Source of the DNA: Archegozetes longisetosus
Taxonomy: Eukaryota; Arthropoda; Arachnida; Sarcoptiformes; Trhypochthoniidae
Assembly: GCA_018873245.2 (NCBI GenBank)
Contig: JAEMBT020000008.1
Coordinates: 10,561,172-10,625,171 of the forward strand
Direction: 5' to 3'
Length of the DNA stretch: 64,000 nt
Under the pieces are notes generated by a model. The model saw only the letters and a list, made by a program, of their open reading frames with translations, was not told the DNA's origin and ran no database searches. Position numbers and translations under genes: made by a program. Within the stretch, counting starts at the first letter, position 1. Each line of letters begins with the position of its first letter. Positions 39,921 through 53,300 of the stretch are shown piece after piece.

Positions 39921-40670
39921 TTAAATGATTCAAATTGAATAGCCATGAATCTAATGAATAAATAAGTAGAAAAAAGTATCAAGATGATAGAAAAAAAAGT
40001 ACCAAGATGATAGAAAACAAAACTAAAAATTAGAGAAAAATTAAAAGCACATTAAATGGAGAATTTGAGAATCCCTTATTTGGCAAGTTTAGGATCATGT
40101 ACATAATAGGGATATTTTCCTGCACCCAAAATAAGCCTAAACTAAAAATAATGATAATTAGATTCCTAGGAGTTGGCAATTTTCGATCAATAATTACAAT
40201 GATTGATATTCATTACCAATTGATGGGTGAAAATACGTATATATTATTCTCTAAATTATTGGGTGCTCTCTAGATATCACTCGGCGACTAAACTGTGGTT
40301 CAAAGAGAGCCCCAAAAACATTATGTTTCGGTTGAGACCTCCCATGGAGTCTCGGACCCTCTCTGACCATCGCTTAGCTTTGTATTGGAAGTGAACTGAT
40401 ATCTGGCTTTCCTTCACCAAAATGAATACTAAGTTCTAGTTAACGCTTTAAATTATGAGCACTTCCTCTAATGCTGTGAACCTTTTCAATAGAGTATCAG
40501 TTTCTTTGTGTACGCTTTCATGTAAGTAACTCATTCAGAAAAATACTAAACTATCTATGCATCAAAAATGAAATATAAGTGATTTGTGTGTTCAATATTT
40601 GCAATGGAGGAATTTATGGATTAATCAAATTTCTTATGTGATGGCCTCGTATGGTCTGAATCAAGTATTT

Positions 40671-40702
40671 GAATTTTTGAATTTTTGAATTTTTGAATTT
40701 TT
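40671..40702. repeat. 8-bp GAATTTTT repeat, 4 copies
   Basis: Four identical copies of GAATTTTT. Confidence 0.94.
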
Positions 40703-43700
40703 GTTTAGGTGTAAAAACTTGATGTTAAATTTGACGCTAAGGTTTATGTAGATTCTTATCTGAACATTTGAAGGTTTCAAATTTACTTAAGATTAATGCT
40801 TAAAACTGGGTTTGTATTGAAGTTTAAGTCTAAAAGTAATCCTATTTTCATGTTATTTAACTCTTTTATGGCTTTAAAGTTTAGTCTAATGTTGGTTTTA
40901 CACAAAATTGAATAATAAAAGTGTTCAGATTTGGATTTAATTGCTTTACTAAAATTGTGATCCCTTTATCTGACAAATGATTTAGATTGGGATCCAAGCA
41001 ATAGTAATAAAGTGTTCAAAAAATCAATTTGAAACTCTAAATGCTGATGACTGAGCAATTAATGTAAAAGAAATAAATGTCATAAAAAGCTATTAGTACG
41101 AACACTTTTGCCAAAACCTAAAAACTAATTGATTTAGTGTGAGTAATAAAAACTAAAATAATTTTAGTAGCGTTTTTCGAAATATAACGTGTTTTTGGAA
41201 ATTGTCATATAGTTGAGTTGATTTTCTCATATAATTCTCATATAATTTAGTTGAAATTGGAATAAATTGCTGATAGTTATGTCTATATAACTTCCTTTAG
41301 ATAATGTTTATTAGATATGCATAGATTTGAAATTACATTTAAGTTTGAATATTTTGTTCACTACTAAGTGTGTCATTTATATCATATGTCTGTCATTCTA
41401 GGCCTTTAAAAAATATATATTTCTTAAGACTCCAAAGCTTCTTCCAGGGAGTAATATTTGAGGAATTTGTTGTGCGGGCGGAAGCACTCGACGAAAATTA
41501 TCTCTATTTCAAAAGTTAAAAACGTTTTAGTTCAGAGGAATTAAATTAATTTTTCTAACTCTCAAAAGATATGCTATTGAGTGACTTGAATAGATAGCTG
41601 TCAAATGTATTTTCTCTCTTTAGATATCAATTTCACCATTTTCTTCTTCTTCTACATAATAGTTGAGCTCAAATCTGTTGAGACTCTTTCTAAATTTCTA
41701 CTTTCATACCAATAATTACGACTTAAACTTGTTTATGGCTTTTTATGATTATTACCACCCAATCAAACAGAAATAGATTAAGTGATAAAACTTTTTCTTA
41801 ACTAATGAAATGTTGATTATATAATATATTATATCAGTTTGTATCGTGTCTTTTAGTATTAAACTAAATCAAAATTGAATATGTAAAATATCAAATCAAT
41901 TTATAGCGTGATTATTGAGAGTTTTGATTGAATTTGAATGCACTCCTCTCATAGATATTTCATAACTCATAAAAGCTATCGATCCAGTGTTTTATTCAAT
42001 GACAAAATAAGTGAAAAACAGAGAAATATTTCGCCCAAAGCAGATATTTTGACAGAATGAGACAAAAATTCTTTGTCTTTGACCACACTTCATACTATTG
42101 CTAAGAGTAGAACATATGGTGCAAATACTTTTCCACTAATTAAATGTAGCGAAACCCTCATTGCCGATGTCCGTGTGGTCGCATACTATGACCAGATTCA
42201 CTGGTGTAGGTCTTGTCAGTGTGTGGGAGGTCGTGACATACCATTAAATACTACAATAAATTGAATTGATTGCATTTATATATTTTTTGTGTGAATGATA
42301 TTACAGACCGTAATTCCTCTAAAACTGACACAGACATAGATCTGACACGACATATGTAATGCTTTCTCCCTCTCATTTTATAGAAGCATTTGATATGAAC
42401 CGCAAAACTTATATACAGTATGACTGACTTATATCATGTATTTAATCATTTAATCATTTCTTGATAGCACTCTAAGCTGTGCTATTTTTAGGCTTTTACT
42501 TCATTTAATAATTGATATTTTGATAAAATAAATATCCAATCATTGGATACAAGACTTTACTATTGATTTAAATAAATATCAACAGAAACAACTCTAACAT
42601 ATAGAGGCAAAAATCTTTTGAGTCTATTGAAGGCATGTTTAGTTTAGAAAGTCTATTTACAAATGAATTTTGAGGTCCACTGAGAAAAGAGACCTTTGAA
42701 TATATGAAATAAGTGTTTCGGAAGCTGTTCAAGTGGCAATCACTTTAGGTGCATCTCAATTGCTGACAAATGTCTGAATATCTGTTTTCTATTAGATGGC
42801 TCAATTGATGCGATGCCTTGTTTCACATATTAAATAGCGCTTGACTAAAAATTAAATCTACTATTCACCCAATTTATTACTATTTCATACCAAGTTTCAT
42901 GAGAAAATACATTTGTATGAGACTGGGCCTAAAATTATAATTAAAATAGATGTAAAATAACAAACATTTTATTATTATGTGACTAGAAGTGAAGCCTTGT
43001 TGATATAGTATAGAAAGCTATACAAAACTATACAAAACTATTGATTTTTATGGTTGCAAGCTATGAGTATATGACCATAACTACAATTTAGATGAGTTAC
43101 TACAACTCTCAATACTAACAAATATTTTTCGTGCCCTAAAGTAAATCATTTTCCAAACACTATCAGTATTTTACTATTTGAATAATTGAAGCATTACTTC
43201 AATCGTGTCTTATCTGAATGTTTTATAATAAATTTGATTTTTTTGCTCTTCAACTTTCTGCACAAAGCATACAATGTTATCATTACTGAACGCATTTTAG
43301 GCCTAAAATATAAATATATCAGAAGTTTATTCCCAGAAGTTTTGGAAAACTTTATTCAGCTATTAATTAGTGAACGCATCAAAAAATATTTTTCACATGT
43401 GATAAATAGGCTTCAAGTCTAAAGAGAAATTTTAGATGAGAATTGAGTCTACTTTTAAGCCCACATAAAAGAGATCTAAACTATTCATGAATTTGTTTTT
43501 GGGAAACAAATTCTGATAAAAACTGTGTCTTTGCATAAAACTTACGTAATTATGAGTTCTTAGAAGAAAAACATTTCTTCTTCTTCTTTCAAATGTTAAC
43601 ATTATTTAATACACATCCAAATGAGTTATTCTTATGCACCACTTGTTAGAAGTGATATCTATTATAAATGTGCTCTCATAGGAGAATAGCTTTTATTTCA

Positions 43701-45040
43701 ATTAAACAAATGCTATTTTGTAATTGTTTTCAAGGTTTTGCTCATTTATCCTTAGTGTTAATTATTTATTGGTAAGTTTGCCAAGTTTTCTCATTATTTC
43801 ACTGATAAATGTTCAGTATGAAGATCAAATAACGACCAATTGAATGCATACTTGTTTTTGATTGAAATTTGCATCATACGTGAGACCTCTTTTCTTTTTT
43901 AAGCTTCTATTTGAACAATGTATCAGTATTAGGAACACAATCTTTTAAAATATTAACCAAAACTCTTTTTCTGTTCAGTATATTCACCAAAAAAAGCAAA
44001 TATTTTGAATAAATGAATGATCTCTGAGAAAGATGAATTTGAGAAAATGTATTTAAAAAAAGATTAGAAATTCAAATTTTTCATATTAAAAGCAAGCGAA
44101 TTGAGTGATTTGATAGTGAATATATATATATTTTTCTATAAATATCAATGTGTGGGAAGTATTACTTAAAGCAATAATTGTGATGAATGCTAAACAAGAT
44201 TTTGAGTGAAATACAATATAATTTGATTTTATAATTCTGTTAGATATGAAGTTGTCTTAAAATAGTTATAAAAGACATTTTTATTGATTACAGTATAAGA
44301 AGATTGGGCAATACTTGTAAAGCTGATTAGTATTCATATAAAAATGTTCGTATATTTGATCTCTTTGATTGTCCTATTTTTTCAGGTTTAAGTATAATTT
44401 ATTTTCATTTAATCACAGCTTCTTTGATAATTAATTAGTATTTTCTAATTGAGAAGCAGTAGTGAGAATGAATGAAAATTTCACTTCACTTTTCCAGATC
44501 TCTAGCGATCAAATATTTCAAATTTCAAATAAATGAAGCGTTAAGCTAAAAGAAAAGGAAATATCAATCTTTGGAGTAAAAAATATTTTTTTAAATTCCA
44601 TGCTTTGTATAAAAATTGGCGAAACATGTTTTATGTTTAAATATATGAAACTTCTTATGTAAATAAGACTTTTTATTGTAAAAATTTACCATTTCTGATG
44701 CCTTAAGAGCTTTTAACTGCAACTATAAAAATAGATGTAAAGCATTTGAATTGGTATAAATTCTTTTTTTCCTCATATGATGCACTTTAATAAAATGTCA
44801 GTCGATTTCCTGATTTGTTTAGCAGAAACATGTTTCGCAGTTCTCAACAATATTTTTGACATTGATTCTGAAATGATTTGAGAAATAGCGAATAGATTTC
44901 TGTAAATTTGATTTTTAACTTCCAAAACAACTGAAATTTGTGTAAAGTTGGAACAATTGATTTGCAAAATTGATTTATTGGTCTAATAAACAAATGTAAG
45001 ATAAGTAAAAATCTAATAATACGAGAAAGGCTTTGTTGAT

Positions 45041-45110
45041 GATTAGAGAAGTGAAAAGATGTAGAGAAGTGCAAAAGATGTAGAGAAATGCAAAAGATGT
45101 AGAGAAATAT
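45041..45110. repeat. 19-bp GATGTAGAGAAGTGCAAAA repeat
   Basis: Two full copies plus one partial copy of a 19-base unit, GATGTAGAGAA(G/A)TGCAAAA, are preceded by a diverged unit (GATTAGAGAAGTGAAAA). Confidence 0.92.
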
Positions 45111-46847
45111 AGTCGGAAAGTATTAGAGAAATTGATTGAAAAGACTCACCCTTCAATGCTCATAACTGAAGATGATTTAATTATTTGCTATAATTTAATC
45201 TAATTTATGACTAGTCTATATAAAAATGAATTTAGTTTTCTAACTTAATAACTATTTCTCTCTATAAATTGCTATTAAACAAATTTCACTCAATTTAGTG
45301 GAAAGTTTGACTAATTTTTCAAAAAACTAAATCATAGCTTATTTTACGAGTCAATAAGCATTAGTTTCAGACTTAAAGCTATATATCCTAAGTGAGAGAA
45401 AGGCAAATAAATGCGTGTCTTTGCTCTTATTTAGATTATTTGATACAATTTGTCTCATTTCTGTTACTCTAAATGTTATGTGAATGCCATCGAAAAGTGG
45501 ATTACATGCCATTTGATTACTCGTACTTTATTTAACTTTATTTTATTAATACTGTATTGTATATAGAGAGCCAAAGAGAGAAAAGTTGATATCGATTCTC
45601 GAAAGTAGTTATGCATCTGATTTAATGCTTATGTTGAGAAATAAAAACTTTTGTTTATTATACAGACGTCTGAAAGTTATGCTTGTTCAATGTTTTTCTT
45701 TCTGATAGGTTAATATAAACTTTAATAAATTGACTAACAGTCCTTTTCGAGCGGCCAATTATCGCAAGAGATATCAGTTTCATACTTGTTCAAAATAACT
45801 CAGAAAAGCTTCAATTTGAAAACCTAGTCGCAAAAATGCCAATTTCAATTGTAGATTGGTGTGAATATTCTCAAAGCATATTATGACTATATATTGAAGT
45901 ATTTTCAATATTTTTCAATACGAGTTTTATCTTAGTAACTATTTCGCTGCAAAGAGTGTGGTTATGTAAATACTCCAATACAGTTATAGATGATATGAAA
46001 ATATAAATTTATGCCAAAAGTAAAAAGTTATTTACCGATCAAAATATTTATTATTTATACTAAAAGGAGAGGTTGAAAAAAAGTTCTCTAATGCTAAGAA
46101 GAGTGTAGTTATAAACGATAACGAAAGTAGAGAAGGGCTAAATGGTATCCTTGATAGTATAGAAGTTAACACATTCTTCAAATGACCTAATGGGTAGAAA
46201 CACTTTTCTAGACTATGCATATATTTTTTAAAGAGTGAGTTACAAATAAATCACATCTTTTCGTATAAACATAAACATTTCAAAGTCCTATTCCTTTCTG
46301 GCAGATGTGGCAATCGTTAAAATAAGTGTAGATTTTCGCATATGAGACCACTATTTCCTAGCGCTATCATAAACATTATTAGTATTACTTTAAATGCTTA
46401 AAGAGTGAGTTGAGAGAGAAATGCATTTCGAGCTCCCTCTCTCTCTTTCAGATACCAAATGACATTTCAGCTATAGTTATCAATTTTTATTATATCTTAT
46501 GCTAAATAATGTTTTCAGTGAAAACATACTTATATTTTTGGTGTATAAATGTGTCAATAAGTACTTATTACTGATTTCGGAGATATTTTCAGTCAGAAAT
46601 TGTTTAGTCCATTAAGAAGAGGTAACTCGACTTTTTTTCTTAAAGTCAGTCAAACTTGAAGTGAAATCTTTTTTCCCAGTCATTAATATTTTAGCTGAAG
46701 CTTAAAAAGCTTTCAATTGTTGAATGTTTGCTATTTATATATATATTTAAGTCTATTCTTGAAGACAAAGCTTATTATGGATTAAAAATTTCGTATAAAT
46801 AGGTTATACAATAATTAAATTCTGAAAAAATGTGTTTTTTCTTTCAG

Positions 46848-47035
46848 ATTATAATCAGAAAAATCTATACATTAGTAATGATCTGACATGAGAACGGATG
46901 ACTTGAAAATGAACATCAAGTTTATTAAAGTGAAAATAATTGCAAGTGAATGAGAGATAGAGAGAAGAATTTCAATCAAAGAAGATATTTTTTAAGGTGT
47001 CAGCCAAATTCAGCTAAATTCTTTTCAACTCAACT
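46848..47035 (+). promoter_or_regulatory. Plexin 5' UTR with upstream AUGs
   Basis: The segment follows a strong acceptor (pyrimidine tract TGTTTTTTCTTTCAG ending at 46847) and runs to the plexin ATG at 47036. It contains several AUGs out of use for the main frame: 46878 (Met-Ile-stop), 46888 (21 codons ending at 46953) and 46898 (Met-Thr-stop). Upstream AUGs of this kind often lower translation of the main frame. The exon boundary is inferred from the acceptor alone; without transcript data the mRNA start is unknown. Confidence 0.55.
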
Positions 47036-47306
47036 ATGGAGTCATTGGATGGCATGAAATGTGTACTGAAGTCGAGTGACTGGAAACCAATGGCTTGCTA
47101 TTGTGATCATAATAGTAGTCATTCGAAACAATATTCTTTAAGCCATAGTAAAAGTGACTTAAATTCTAATAAAAAGTTTACTAATTCAGAGAAACAATGC
47201 TTTCGGTCGACAGGGTTTTTGTTAATAAAGACTTTGTTTATATTATTAATAATTGTGTGCCTTTTGGCTTACAATTGCCGCGCATTATCAGCACATTCAT
47301 CATCAG
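47036..47306 (+). CDS. PlexB: Plexin exon 1 (start and signal segment)
   Basis: It encodes 90 codons plus one base (phase 1 at the donor CAG|GTAATT). The ATG lies in CAACTATGG, with G at +4. About 58 polar residues precede the hydrophobic stretch [18 protein letters not shown], an unusually long leader for a signal peptide, so it may work as a signal-anchor that is then cut, or the true start may differ. No Met lies between the hydrophobic stretch and residue 19, so a much shorter leader is not available from this exon. Confidence 0.85.
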
Positions 47307-50300
47307 GTAATTTGTTTATTCATTTTTATGCCTCAATTATTTTATTTTATGCTTTTATTCAATCTCAAAGCTCAGTTTATATTTATCATACTTCAAAAAC
47401 GCTTTGCCGATTATCTGAAAACCTTAACACTGAATTTTCTTAGCTATAAGTTCAAGTTTTTTCCCTAATAAGTCAAAGAGATTTCAAGGAATCTAAAAAT
47501 CGGTTAATTCCAGTAATCATAGGATTAATCAGTTTTCAAGTAATAGGATTTCGTATTGAGCATAACTTTTCTTTTGGGAAGACGACTAAGCTTTTTGAAA
47601 ACGCGCTAGCTGAAACTAACGCAACGCAAAAATTTCTAAAAGTTACACGTATTAATAAAAATTTATAATCCATAATTAGTTACCTCATCAATCATAGCAA
47701 CATATTTCACAACAAACCAGACAATTAACTTCACACACATAGCCAGCGACCAATCGGGTCGCATATATGTCGGTGCGTCGAATTGGTTATATCAATTCAA
47801 CTCGTCTCTTGACATGGAGGTCGCACTACAAACAGGTCCCGTCCAGGACTCGCCACAGTGCTCGCCATCGGATTGCAGTAATGTCGATGTCTCAAGTATT
47901 AGTGAGAGAAATAATGTCAATAAAGTGCTAGTCGTTGACGAAGAAGCAAAGGTTTTACTCGTTTGCGGAACCGTTCATCAAGGTATTAAACTATTTAAAA
48001 CTTGATAATTATCATACATTTTTCAAATATGTTTTCCGGTATTTATTGCATGCGTTCAACAATTTATCATAAGAGCAATCCATTAAAGCCGGATTTTTTA
48101 ATGAATTCCTTATCTGACATATAACTCAACAGCATTTAAAGGAAAAATAAATTTAATTAAAATATTATTATTAGAAAAAAATTAATTAATTATTTGCAAT
48201 TCAAGGCTCTTGTCGTCGTCACCGACTCGGAGCTATTTCTCATCACGAAGAACTGATACCAGTTCCGATTGCAGCAAACGATGAGAATTCGTCGACACTT
48301 GCATTTATCGGTCCATCACGTTACTTCGGGACTAGAGTTCAACCTGTGCTCTATGTCGCGGCCACAAATTCCCGATTAGGTCCCTATCGAGATATGGTCC
48401 CAGCCATCGCTTCCCGATCTTTAGAACTGGGACCAAAGTATCTGACAATCATAGAGAAATCATTTACTGATAACGCGAAAGTTGATATCGAGTTTCATAT
48501 GAAAGACTATTTTCTCGTCAATTATATCTATGGGTTTGCTACGAACGATTTCGTATATTTTGCTACCGTTCAGAAGAAATCACATCTGAGGTGAGAATCA
48601 CTTTTGTAATTTGTTTTATTACACTGACTGAAACGATCGGTAACTTGGTTATCGATTGAATTTTTTCAAGGATTGTAGTAACTTTTAAGCAGATTTTCTA
48701 TCGTACAAAAAGGCTTCAATAATAGGCTTATAAGTAAACCTAACTTATTTTTAAGTCATTATGATTGGGTTTGATTAAAAGTTTTACGGATTACTTACGA
48801 AGAAGTTTAGTAATGAGTGGTCACTAATTGGGATAATCCTAAATGAGCCTGCATTCCAGCACTAACTAAACATTCAATCAAAAAGAATTTGCTTGAAAGT
48901 TTACTTAACGGATTCTCCATTGGATTAATGGCAGACCTTTCATGGCCTGTTCAAATAAATGATAAAAAATTCACTAACGAATAGTTCAAAAGTAAACTAT
49001 AATTGGTATCTAGTTAATATAATTGGGCAAAGTTATTTTCAAACTGATTTCTCATGTTTTTCAATGTTTCAACATTCTTATTGCTTTAGATTTATATTTC
49101 AAACTTCTTTTTGCTAAAAGTTTCAATACATTATCTGAAAAATCTATTGATTATGTCCAACAGAGCTCTTGAAGAGTGGGGTTATATAACTCGATTAGCC
49201 CGAGTTTGCCAGTCAGATGCTGGTTATAATACATACACCGAAGTGACACTTCAGTGTTTTGGGGCTGATGGCACAGATTATACACTATTGCAAGATGCTA
49301 TCATAGTCAGAGCCGGTGAAGACTTAGCCCGTGATTTGCATATTGCGATCGGGGATAAGGTTTTTATCGGTGTTTTTGCCACGGCTATCGATCATACCTC
49401 ACACGCCAGCACCAGATCAGCCGTTTGTGTCTATTCAGTCGCTGATATCGAACAGAAGTTCACTCAAAATATCCACATGTGCTATAATGGATCAGTTGCC
49501 ACAAGAAATATGGATTACATCGCTGGCAATTTACCCGATTGTCCCACTCCTGGTGTAAGTTTACTGATCTTTTAAATCTTGTATTGATATAAATTCAGAT
49601 TTTTCTGGTCTTTAGTAGACAGCTCTAAAGTTTTTTCTTAATCCTGTTTTTGTATAAGAACTTATTTAAGTGTTTTTTGAAAATAAAATGAAATGAAAAT
49701 TAGGAATATTTTGTTGAGATTAGATATTTTTGAGAGCATAATTAGTTGTGTGAAAGACTTATTTCCTAATCCTATTATCGAAAGTGACAAACTTTCTATA
49801 ATTGAATAGAAAATGATTTTCTATCAGATCGAAAACATATTTATTTATTTAAGCGTAAAACTTAATAAGAAGTTTAGAAGATCTAATCCATTATTTATGT
49901 TTGTGGTAGTTTTAATCTGATTAACTGTTATTTGTGTTGACGTATAGAGAGGTGGAAATATAGTCTCATTCTGTTCGGAGACACTTAAGCTGAATGGCTC
50001 TCAACCGATCGTTAGCACTTCAGCGATCGCTTACAATAATAGCACATTAACAGCAGTTGTCGCCCTAACCACTGGTCAACATACGGTCGCATTTGTGGGC
50101 ACTAGAAATGGTCAGCTCAAAAAGGTATGAATTCCAGCTTATTTTCTGTCATAAGTTTATCTTATCCTTAAGAGTATCAGAAATCGTTCTCAAAATAAGT
50201 CGTAAAATATGCGGTCAAACTGTTTGTGTGAGAGTAGTTCTCGATCAATTTATAAGACCTTTGATGGCAAGGCTAAAATGATCGCCTCTGGTTTAGTTAA

Positions 50301-53300
50301 TACTATCTCTATAGAGAAATGATTTTAAACAAAATTTAAATAACTATTTCTAGTAATGCTATTTGTTTGGTTTAGCCTATTATTCAACTAAAACAGAGTC
50401 TCATCAATATTATTGTTCATGTTCTGTACTTATTGTTAGTAGAATTGTTTTTCAAATGTTTATTAGTAGAACAGGTGACGATTTTCACTATTGATTCACC
50501 ACTAATTCCATTATTTATTACTTTGAGCTTAAGTTTTATTCTTCGTGTAATATCTCAAAACTATATGCCTCAGTTCTAGCTAACATTTCAACAAAAGTAC
50601 GTCAGATTTAAAGTTCACGAAATATTTTTCATCACTAAAAAGAAGAAAAACTTTTAATCCATTTGACGAGCTTATCATAGACTGAATTACACATTATTTA
50701 AGAGAAGAAAAGGAAACAAATCAATAGAAAAAAGAGAAAATAATAGGAAAAAGAATAGAAAAAGAGAAAAATACATTTGCTGGTGCATAAAACAAGTGAT
50801 GAATGATTAAAATGCGTGATAAATGCGTATGTTGAATTTGATTTTAAAAAACAACAATTGTCAATTTGTTTATCATACAGAAACAATGAGCTGAAGTATT
50901 ATTAGATTATCTTAAACAGAAAGGTGTGGTATTCATGCTTCTAGTCTTGCGAATATTTCATGTTTCAGTTAGAGCCCGTTTCCTCCGCCACTTCTATATC
51001 ACGTATCTTTTAATCATCAATTTTGATGAATATATATAACAAACGCCTAACAAAGACAGACAAACCATTTTGAGCAACCATTAAATGTCATCACATAACA
51101 AAACTACGCATTACATAGCATTACACAGCATAACATTCCTAACAAACAAACCATTCTCTCACTTATGTATACGTTTTCCTGCTTTAAGGCCTCTCTATAT
51201 GTATGTTTCTCTTTCTATCTGTTGTCTCGTTGGCGAACATTAATGTTGTCTTTTTTTTTATATCGAATACAATTAGTCTAAACATGCATTAAAGACCATC
51301 ACAATTGAGACTAAACACAACTGCAATTATTTGAAAAATTTCATAGCATCCAAACTTTTCCTCTTATTACTATTACTTCTAATCTAAACTGAGACAAGAA
51401 AAGTCCTAAGCTTTTAGAGCTTATTTCTCTGTATTATTAATCTTGAAAAGTTGCTCGTCTAGAGAGAGAATTAGTTGATTTGTATAAACAACAAGAAGAA
51501 TATCTGTTGTAGTAAATGAACAAAAAGTATGTTATACTAAGATTACTTGAAACTATAGGATCACACTTTTCAGACCTAGCTATTAGGACAACTCAATTTG
51601 GACAATTTGTTAATGGATTCTTGAGTCGATTGTTGTAATAAACTATATATTAATAGAGAAAGTGTCCAATAAAGCTAACATCTATTTTGCCAGCAATGAT
51701 ATATTTTTATCAACACAATACCATTATTTGTCATAAATAGCTAAATCAAACTGACAAATAATTGAACAATCACATTATTATCCAATTGTCAACATGATTT
51801 CTCTCCTATATTATTATTATTGATTTTGTCAAATTGTCAGCAACGTAACAATTTGTCATCTCTATCCAAATTTAAGGTAAATCAAGTTAGTACTGAAAAT
51901 TTAAACACTATTATGTTCTCTTTTCAGAATATGCAGTTAGGTTAGCATCTACTTTATAATTATCTTATTAAACCAACATCAAAATTTCGATGTCCATTTC
52001 TAAATACAATTAGGATAATTATATAGGAAGAGTTCGTGTGAAGAACCTCTTTATTCATTTGATTCTCGAAACTGCAATATTTGGCGAAAACAAAACAACA
52101 AATAGTTTGAAGTGATTTTAAAAACGAGCTGAAAGTCGAAAATCTTATAAGATATAAGACATATGCAGTGAAAGTCTCAAATTACACAATTTTTTGAGTA
52201 GACTTTGTTTTACTTTTCACTCTAAGGAAATATATATATTTTCAGAAAAATGACAGCAAAATAGAGAGGGTTCGCGATATCGTATTTCACGACTGGAGTG
52301 GGATTTAAGTAACTTTTCCAATACCTATACGTTCTGTACTTAATGACCAAAGACTTATTTTTGTTTATTTTGATTATAAACTTCTCTAAACTTGCGCCAT
52401 TCATTCAAATATTTATGCTCGTCAAAATTAATTAACTTTACTTAATTTGATTTATTGATAAAAATCTTACGCAAAATACCGAAATCATATTAGCTTAAAA
52501 TTTTTACCCGTTTAGAAAAGTGTTGTTTTGGCAAAATTTCAATCTAATGAATGATTATTAAATAGAAAATTGTTTTTTGTGTTATAAATTGACATAATAA
52601 ATGAGATAATAATTTTCATAAAGATAGCTAAAAAAATTACATTCATCCTAAAACCTAAGACTGACTGTATTTTGGTGTGAGCCTCGGATTCACTTGATTT
52701 ACATTTGACTCAACCGTTAAGAAAGTCCTAACTCTCAAAACTAGAGAAATAAAGTGAATAAAGTGGCAAAAAGGGAAATGCGGCATAAAATTACTGCTTA
52801 AGAACGGGAATCGCATGAATAATAAATTACATAATATGTAGTAGACTTGGATTGAAAGCAGAAGAATCAAAAATAAAATTTTATCCTAAGATTTGAGTTG
52901 TGGAGAAAGTGCAGAAAAAGTACTAACAATAACCGTAATTCAAAAATTTTCAGTTGAAATTAGTTGAATTCACTTGAAACGCATTGAAAGGTCGATCTCT
53001 TTGTATTGCACTATAATTTTGAATATGGATTTTCAAATTTAAACAATCAGTTAGAGTACAATAAAGTGAAAGATTGCGATCAAGTCATATTTCATTGTAA
53101 GTTTGAGTTGCAATAAATCAAAATTGATAGGAATGTTATAGGATGCCTAAATTTTTCAATCTATTATTCTGTCCAAAAGTGTCCAAAGTGAACTTTCATA
53201 AGAAACATAAAGAATTATTAGTTTTCAGACATTCTTTTTGCTTAAATTAGGGTAAATACAAATTTCAAGAGTTATTCAAAAACATTTTCAGTTAGGTTTG

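Larger units (their letters stand above)
33511..46847. other. AT-rich upstream region or first intron of plexin
   Basis: No coding exon can be supported over this 13 kb. If the acceptor at 46846-46847 is used, some or all of it is the 5'-most intron of the plexin gene and an untranslated first exon lies further upstream, inside or outside the window. A GC-richer patch at about 40270-40400 contains an imperfect hairpin (GAGAC.TCC / GGAGTCTC, 40336-40355). The other contents are the microsatellites and short arrays listed separately. Confidence 0.5.

Noticed and set aside
1..46847. tRNA genes, rRNA fragments or CRISPR arrays
   Set aside because: No GGTTCGA-type T-arm with matching acceptor stem was noticed, no rRNA-like GC-rich blocks are present, and the tandem arrays lack spacer structure. 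This was a reading by eye, so a degenerate RNA gene could be missed.
47307..47468. Continuation of the first plexin exon past 47306
   Set aside because: The text after the CAG|GTAATT donor is Phe/Ile/Leu-rich read-through. Joining to 47698 gives conserved plexin sequence in the right phase.
49331..49558. 75-codon open frame overlapping exon 4
   Set aside because: It is an alternate frame of a conserved Sema exon.
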